The position numbers were made by a program, and so were the translations under genes. Shown here piece by piece: positions 1-4,119 of a DNA stretch of 10,000 nucleotides (its first letter is position 1; each line of letters opens with the position of its first letter). The stretch spans positions 55,001 to 65,000 of the forward strand of contig CAJNDS010000692.1 in the NCBI GenBank assembly GCA_905221605.1, written 5' to 3'. The notes under the pieces are model-generated. The model worked only from the letters and a program-made list of their open reading frames with translations. It was not told the DNA's origin and did not search any database. Origin of the DNA: Symbiodinium natans (lineage: Eukaryota; Sar; Dinophyceae; Suessiales; Symbiodiniaceae).

Positions 1-112
1 CCAAGGCTATACTGAACTTGGAACCCTAGCAAAAATTAAAATCTTAGCTGCTTACGTAACAGGAATTAGACTGCAAAAAAACCAAAAAACATTTCCAAGT
101 ATCCCTAAGAAG

Positions 113-271
113 ATAGTGGTAGGATTGTTAAGACTGTCCTGTAGGGTCTTTGGGGTTTGGGGCACCAGTCTTCCGTGCCCAAAGGGTTGCCGTGAGCATG
201 CGGGTTCTGCAGAGTACCGGGACAGTCCTGGCCCACGCATCCGCAAGCCAGCCTGGCTAGTGGCGAGCGCA
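113..271 (-). CDS. Weak candidate exon, unknown protein
   Basis: The minus frame RLACGCVGQDCPGTLQNPHA then HGNPLGTEDWCPK is Cys-rich and protein-like. However, another minus frame (52-558, 168 codons) and one plus frame are also open across it. GC-rich sequence makes open frames common, so this is only a pointer. The rest of 272-620 shows no feature beyond GC-rich sequence. Confidence 0.22.
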
Positions 272-647
272 AACCCTGAACCCAAAACCTCTGGATTCTG
301 CGACCCTACAACCCTCAACCCGTGGACCCAAGCCCTAAACATCCCTAAGCCCTGCCTGTGAGCACGAGAGCCACGCTTAGTGCTGCTACGCCCCGCAACG
401 CGCGCATGGGGCGCCGCCGCCCCTGTTTGTTGCAGGGGAGGTAGGGGGAAGGCTTCAGGGTTTAAGTTGTAGGTGGGGGCCACTACACCCCAAGACCCAA
501 GAGCTGCATCTACGGTTTGCCGGGTGTTGGAATTGGAAGGCGTGGGATTCAAGACCATTATACTCCTGAAGGGGTTAGGTCGGGGGCATCGGCAGTGTCA
601 GAGAAGGTAAAAGCTTAAAAGCCTTAAATCCAGAACCTCAGACCCTC

Positions 648-770
648 CTGCCTCATGCACCATTGGCGCTGCAGCAGCTCGGCCCCAGCTACCGGACTGT
701 CGAGTCGCTTGAGTCTGGTGCACCCACAGAAGGCAGTCAACCACTTCTCACTGATGCTCCCTATATTTGC
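648..770 (-). CDS. Candidate exon, unknown protein
   Basis: After TTTTTTAAG| the minus frame reads ANIGSISEKWLTAFCGCTRL and on through KRLDSPVAGAELLQRQWCMR, with a donor at GGCAG|GA (647) or ATGAG|GC (651). Codon use is G/C-rich at third positions, and the acceptor has a short pyrimidine tract. The frame stays open to TAA at 626-624. No domain recognised. Confidence 0.38.
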
Positions 771-853
771 CTTAAAAAACTCTCTTTAACAAGCATGGTG
801 CCCTAAGTCACGGGTGGACCGATCTAGTCGGGCCCCTGCTGCTTGTGCCAGAG

Positions 854-892
854 CCTAACCCTAAACCCTCAACCCTCAACCCCCAAACCCCT
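854..892 (-). repeat. Degenerate telomere-like block (CCCTAAA)
   Basis: About five units, changing from CCCTAAA to CCCTCAA and CCCCAAA. Confidence 0.8.
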
Positions 893-1003
893 GACAGCAC
901 ACTCCAACAGTTGGAACATCCTGTTCCCCATGCCCCAAAAGGCATACCAAAGGGACTCCCAGCTCGAATCATCCTTAAGCCATGCTCAAACTTTGGGAAG
1001 CTT
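893..1003 (-). CDS. Candidate exon, unknown protein
   Basis: The minus frame reads SFPKFEHGLRMIRAGSPFGM and on to CSNCWSVLS, between two telomere-like blocks. TTACAG|TAAGC at 1004 is a usable acceptor. The frame continues into degenerate GGGTTTAGGG, which is not coding. It may belong with 770-648. Confidence 0.3.
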
Positions 1004-1010
1004 ACTGTAA

Positions 1011-1077
1011 CCCTAAACCCTAAACCCTAAACCCTAAACCCTAAAACCTAAGACCTAAACCCTAAACCCTAAACCCT
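1011..1077 (-). repeat. Telomere-like array (CCCTAAA)
   Basis: Roughly nine units with a few changed ones in the middle (CCTAAAACCTAAGACCTAAA). Confidence 0.9.
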
Positions 1078-1192
1078 GCAAGACCCTAAACACCCCCCAC
1101 CCGCACCTGACAAAGACCTTCGGATGCCAACAAGGGTCCAGGACCTACAAACCCCACCCCATCTCCCTGACTTTTGGGCTTTTGGGGGTTTC

Positions 1193-1276
1193 TTTGGGGT
1201 TAGGGTATTTGGGATTTTGGGTATTCAGGGAAGGGTATTTTCCTTTGGGGTCTGGGATATTTAGGGTAGTTAGGGC
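1193..1276 (+). repeat. Degenerate G-rich telomere-like stretch
   Basis: Units drift from TTAGGGT to TTTGGGAT and TTAGGGTAG; probably an old, decayed array. Confidence 0.55.
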
Positions 1277-1292
1277 TTGGCACCTCCCTTTT

Positions 1293-1388
1293 TTATTGCC
1301 AACCGCGATGCCCGAAGGGCCGGTATATGCTGAACTCGGTGGGGAAGATTCCCCGGGGCACACCGAGGCTCCTCTTGGGTTTTGTCAG
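1293..1388 (-). CDS. Candidate terminal exon, unknown protein
   Basis: The minus frame reads SLGVPRGIFPTEFSIYRPFG then HRGWQ and TAA at 1295-1293, with about 20 of 23 third positions G or C. An AG|G border (CAAGAG|GAG) is available at 1372. It may be the last exon of the gene split by introner copy 1, with the array at 1392-1484 in the intron between. No homologue recognised. Confidence 0.35.
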   Translation of the reverse strand: MTKPKRSLGVPRGIFPTEFSIYRPFGHRGWQ

Positions 1389-1391
1389 GGT

Positions 1392-1490
1392 CTAACCCTA
1401 AACCCTAAACCCTAAACCCTAAACCCTAAACCCTAAACCCTAAACCCTAAACCCTAAACCCTAAACCCTAAACCCTAAACCCTAGGGTTT
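1392..1490 (-). repeat. Telomere-like array with head-to-head end
   Basis: About thirteen near-perfect CCCTAAA units to 1484. It then flips directly to TAGGGTTT (1484-1490), making a short palindromic junction. Confidence 0.92.
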
Positions 1491-1643
1491 AAGGGGTTGG
1501 AGGGGGTCGACATCATTGAGGAGCCTCGTGGGCGCCTTGCAACACCACTGCCTGGAGGTTTCGGGCAGCGGCAGAAGCACTGTTGCTTCGCAACAGTGAC
1601 CTCCTAAGTTCCTCTTCAGGGGTTCTGGGGGTTTATTTATGAC
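1485..1643 (-). CDS. Candidate exon downstream of introner copy 1
   Basis: Continues the previous frame after CCAG|GTC with VINKPPEPLKRNLGGHCCEA and on to LLNDVDPLQ, where it meets the telomere-like array and TAG at 1484-1482. A GC donor (CGAG|GC near 1525 or CAAG|GC near 1534) could end it earlier. It contains a 9-base-arm hairpin (1578-1598). Cys-rich, function unknown. Confidence 0.33.
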
Positions 1644-1753
1644 CTGGTAGCCCAGTAGCCAACATTGTCATAAGGGTGCCCTTTTGTTGGGGTATAAGGG
1701 AACCCCAAAACCAAAAAACAAAAGGGACAAAAGGGCACCACTGGGCTACCAAG
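1643..1753 (-). mobile_element. Introner copy 1, no telomeric insert
   Basis: A 111-base foldback element. GGTAGCCCAGT (1646-1656) is the exact inverse of ACTGGGCTACC (1740-1750), and GGTGCCCTTTTGT (1675-1687) the exact inverse of 1727-1739. It is flanked by ATGA direct repeats that extend to ATGACCT (1639-1645 and 1754-1760). Read on the minus strand, the repeats supply AGAG|GTCAT as donor and CCAG|GTCAT as acceptor, giving a 115-base GT-AG intron. Removing it lets a minus-strand frame run on for over 50 codons. Confidence 0.72.
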
Positions 1754-1758
1754 ATGAC

Positions 1759-1878
1759 CTCTAAGTGAGGCACCGCTTTTGTGGCGCAACCGAGGTTAAG
1801 TGCAAAAACTCGGTGGCCAGGACGTGGGGCCAGGCCGAGAAGCCGTGGCCGGGGCCATGCTGGGAGCTTTACGGGGTT
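1759..1878 (-). CDS. Candidate exon upstream of introner copy 1
   Basis: Forty codons open after an in-frame TAG (1881-1879), reading LLGLAPRPGHRVFALNLGCA and TKAVPHLE up to AGAG|GTCAT. Third positions are largely G/C. The donor coincides exactly with the direct repeat of the introner. No family recognised. Confidence 0.38.
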
Positions 1879-1895
1879 CTAGATCTCTTTTTTTG

Positions 1896-2020
1896 GTTTA
1901 GGGTTTAGGGTTTAGGGTTTAGGGTTTAGGGTTTAGGGTTTAGGGTTTAGGGTTTAGGGTTTAGGGTTTAGGGTTTAGGGTTTAGGGTTTAGGGTTTAGG
2001 GGTTGAGGGTCCAGGGTTTA
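1896..2020 (+). repeat. Telomere-like array (TTTAGGG)
   Basis: About fifteen near-perfect units after a T run, degenerating from 2000 onward. Confidence 0.93.
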
Positions 2021-2029
2021 GAAATTCAG

Positions 2030-2071
2030 GATTTTGTTTTTTTTTTTGCTTTTTGGGGTGGGGGGGGGGTA
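2030..2071 (+). repeat. T-run then G-run
   Basis: TTTTG, a run of T, GCTTTTT, then GGGGT and a G run ending near 2070. Similar T-then-G low-complexity sequence recurs at 8326-8352. Confidence 0.75.
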
Positions 2072-2129
2072 TGGAGGAGAAGCAAGAGGCAAGCCCTCCA
2101 GTACGCTTCGAGCTCTTCGGAGCTTTGAG

Positions 2130-2241
2130 CTACTGCTTCTTCTTGTCCCCCTTCTTGTCGCCATTCTTGGCATCGCCGTTCTTGGCGTCGCCATTCTTTG
2201 CGTTGCCATTCTTTGCGTCGCCGTTCTTCTTGTGCTTCAGC
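2130..2241 (-). CDS. Candidate 3' exon, GDAKN-repeat tail
   Basis: On the minus strand, after CCGAG|, the frame reads LKHKKNGDAKNGNAKNGDAK and on through NGDAKNGDKKGDKKKQ to TAG at 2132-2130. Lys-rich repeat tails of this sort are common protein ends. The DNA is five 15-base units (2157-2231), so every frame repeats. A rival minus frame (RRKEW repeats) is open longer but ends in unlikely text. An in-frame TAG six bases before the chosen border forces a splice there. Function unknown. Confidence 0.42.
2157..2231. repeat. 15-base tandem repeat, five units
   Basis: Units are 2157-2171, 2172-2186, 2187-2201, 2202-2216 and 2217-2231, each close to GTCGCCATTCTTGGC. Differences are mostly at wobble positions of the GDAKN frame, which favours that frame being translated. 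Confidence 0.9.
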
Positions 2242-2409
2242 CTCGGCTAAGGCAAGCCTGGACACTGCAGACATGTAGGGGAGGCCCTCCCCAACAGGGA
2301 GCTGAGGCAAGGAGGATGAACAAGTTTGTCTCCTTGACTTCTTTCGAACTCACAACCCTCAACCGTGAACTCTCCCCAACCGTAAGTTCGGCATCACTTA
2401 AACCACACG

Positions 2410-2530
2410 GCAATTTTGAAGCTGTGGCCCCGGCAGCTTCTCGCTGATCTCTGCGATGACCGATGCAAAGACCTTCAGTGACTTAGGAGTGAAGGCTGAG
2501 GATTTGAGGCTTGATGCCCTCCAAACATAG
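2410..2530 (-). CDS. Candidate exon, unknown protein
   Basis: The minus frame reads SSLKSSAFTPKSLKVFASVI and on through AEISEKLPGPQLQ, with mostly G/C third positions and a stop at TAA near 2399. It could precede 2241-2130 in one gene, but I found no donor that matches its phase. The opposite strand is also open (LISAMTDAKTFSDLGVK) in the same codon register, so the strand is not settled. Confidence 0.3.
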
Positions 2531-2717
2531 GACCCTCACCCCAAATCCCAAAAGTGCAAACGCTTGGGGGGAGGGTGGTCAGGCAGTTAAGGTCGCAGCC
2601 ACGCCGACGAAGACCCACTGCATGCTGGCCATGCTATGACCTGCAACTCCAAAGCTTGGGACATTGGTTCAGGGCGCCTAGATCTCAGGCCCCCAAGCCC
2701 CTCTTGAAACCTAGGAC

Positions 2718-2972
2718 TCAGGTTGGTTGGTACACATACCCCATGGTGCCTCGACATGATTTGCTTTGTTGAGTGAATGGCATGTGACTGAAGCAGCCAA
2801 GTGTGATGTGCCCTGATACGGCAGAATTTGGTCTGACATGCTGCAACCGGAAGGAGAAAACGCTCGTACCGAATGCCTCGTGCGCACGGCAGACACAAGC
2901 AACATTGCTCTTGATTGACGTTAATGGAACTCTGCTATTCAAGGCTATCCCCTTCGGCATCCTGTGCCACAT
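2718..2972 (-). other. Unresolved region open in several frames
   Basis: All three minus frames and one plus frame stay open for 60 or more codons across parts of 2711-3009. The minus frame starting MWHRMPKG, and the plus frame with LTCCNRKEKTLVPNASCARQ, both look mildly protein-like. No domain is recognised and no splice border settles the strand. It abuts a telomere-like array at 2998. Confidence 0.25.
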
Positions 2973-2997
2973 TCTACAACGCCGGAAAGATGCAGAG

Positions 2998-3102
2998 TTT
3001 AGGGTTTAGGGTTTAGGGTTTAGGGTTTAGGGTTTAGGGTTTAGGGTTTAGGGTTTAGGGTTTAGGGTTTAGGTTTAGGGTTTAGGGTTCAGGGTTTAGG
3101 GT
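2998..3102 (+). repeat. Telomere-like array (TTTAGGG)
   Basis: About fourteen units with a one-base loss near 3072 and a TTCAGGG variant near the end. Confidence 0.93.
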
Positions 3103-3103
3103 T

Positions 3104-3180
3104 GAATCGTCGTCGCATCTGGGGCCCCGCGGCCGAACCAAACGATAGAGATCAAGACCGTGGCCATCTTCCCTCGGCAG
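3104..3180 (+). other. Possible plus-strand exon
   Basis: Just after a telomere-like array the plus strand reads IVVASGAPRPNQTIEIKTVA and IFPRQ up to CGGCAG|GC, a good GC donor. A second plus frame (NRRRIWGPAAEPNDRDQDRG) is also open. Nothing else in 3181-3560 supports a gene; it holds degenerate G-rich repeats. Confidence 0.25.
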
Positions 3181-3235
3181 GCTGATGAGACCCTTGTGGG
3201 GGTTGAGGATGTGGGCGTACGCTTGGGGGAGGAGG

Positions 3236-3292
3236 GTTCAGGGTTGAGAGTGGAGGGTTTAGGGCTTAGGGCCGTTAAGGGCTTAAGGGGGC
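3236..3292 (+). repeat. Degenerate G-rich telomere-like stretch
   Basis: TTCAGGG, TTGAGAG, TTTAGGGC and similar units, unevenly spaced. Confidence 0.5.
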
Positions 3293-3694
3293 TAAGAATA
3301 TTTTTTGGACTTCTGGGCCAAGGGTGTAGCTCGTCGCGTGCAATGCGCAGGGATTCGGGATGTTGGCGGTTTAAGTGTTTAGGGGCCCCTTAGGTCTTAG
3401 GATGCTCTCTGGGCTTCAGCAGTTGCGACGGCGGGGCGACCGCTACACCCATGGAAAGTCAGACGTTTAGCCTTAAAACACCTAGAAAAAGCCGAGCTCA
3501 GCAGAGAAGGGCTTAGGGTTTGGTAGATGATGTTGTTTGTGTTGAAGTGATTGATATCGATTTAGTGGCGTTCTGTCAAGGTCAAAGGACCCGGGAGACC
3601 ATTTTGCAGCGTCTTGCTGGCAACAGAACTTCTCCAACGAGCAGCTAAGCGCGATGTCGGCCAGACGCCGTCTTTCCCTCCATCCCCAAGATCC

Positions 3695-3816
3695 TCACTT
3701 CTTCCTTGCTCTAGCCGTGAGAAGCACCGGCTTGGTGTTGCCGGGATCTGCTGTGCCTGGATCAACCTCCGTCCTCGGAAAGGTGCCCCCTCCAGCGCCC
3801 TCAGGGGACCTTGAAC
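3695..3816 (-). CDS. Candidate last exon of the MFS gene
   Basis: After CCGAAAG| a frame opens for 39 codons and ends RTEVDPGTADPGNTKP...RARKK and TGA. Phase fits the donor TTTCAG|GCAAGT at 4128, which has an extended GCAAGT match. The hydrophilic basic tail would suit a cytosolic C-terminus. Competing choices are stopping at 4114, or a tiny exon 3919-3896 reading VPKTKPE and TGA that fits the 4150 donor. Without transcripts I cannot choose. Confidence 0.3.
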
Positions 3817-3958
3817 CTTTCGGAGCTCGTCACCTGAGCATCTTGTCTTGGGAGCCTGCATCGAGATAAGCCGGAACACAACGAACCTCCGACAATCACT
3901 CTGGCTTTGTCTTCGGCACCTCCGGCAAAGACACTCGGAGCAAGGCGGCCGCAAATGC

Positions 3959-4000
3959 TTAGGGGTTGGGGTTTAGGGTCTGGGTTTAGGGTTCAGGGTC
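3959..4000 (+). repeat. Degenerate telomere-like block (TTTAGGG)
   Basis: Five or six units with GGGGTTGGGG and TCTGGG variants. Confidence 0.75.
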
Positions 4001-4096
4001 AATAGGGACGGCAGTGCTCTTCGGCGCGGGATCTGCTGCTATTGGTACAGACAGACATTTTCAGGGGCCCCTCACACGAAGCCTTTACCTGCATGC

Positions 4097-4119
4097 ACCC
4101 TAAACCCTAAACCCTAAAA
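4097..4119 (-). repeat. Short telomere-like block (CCCTAAA)
   Basis: Three units just after the end of MFS exon 6; the TAG stop at 4116-4114 lies in this block. Confidence 0.85.

Noticed and set aside
52-558. 168-codon minus frame
   Set aside because: No domain, uneven composition, and it overlaps other open frames in GC-rich DNA. Only a weak exon candidate inside it is kept.
1392-2020. A true chromosome end
   Set aside because: Arrays of both orientations with genes on both sides show that they are interstitial.
2440-2513. Plus-strand TFSDLGV resembling the acyl carrier protein DLGxDS region
   Set aside because: The Ser that carries phosphopantetheine is absent and there is no helix context; the minus frame is at least as protein-like.
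2931-2990. AIPFG.L...QR resembling a reverse transcriptase segment
   Set aside because: Only a few residues match, with no other polymerase motif in the window.
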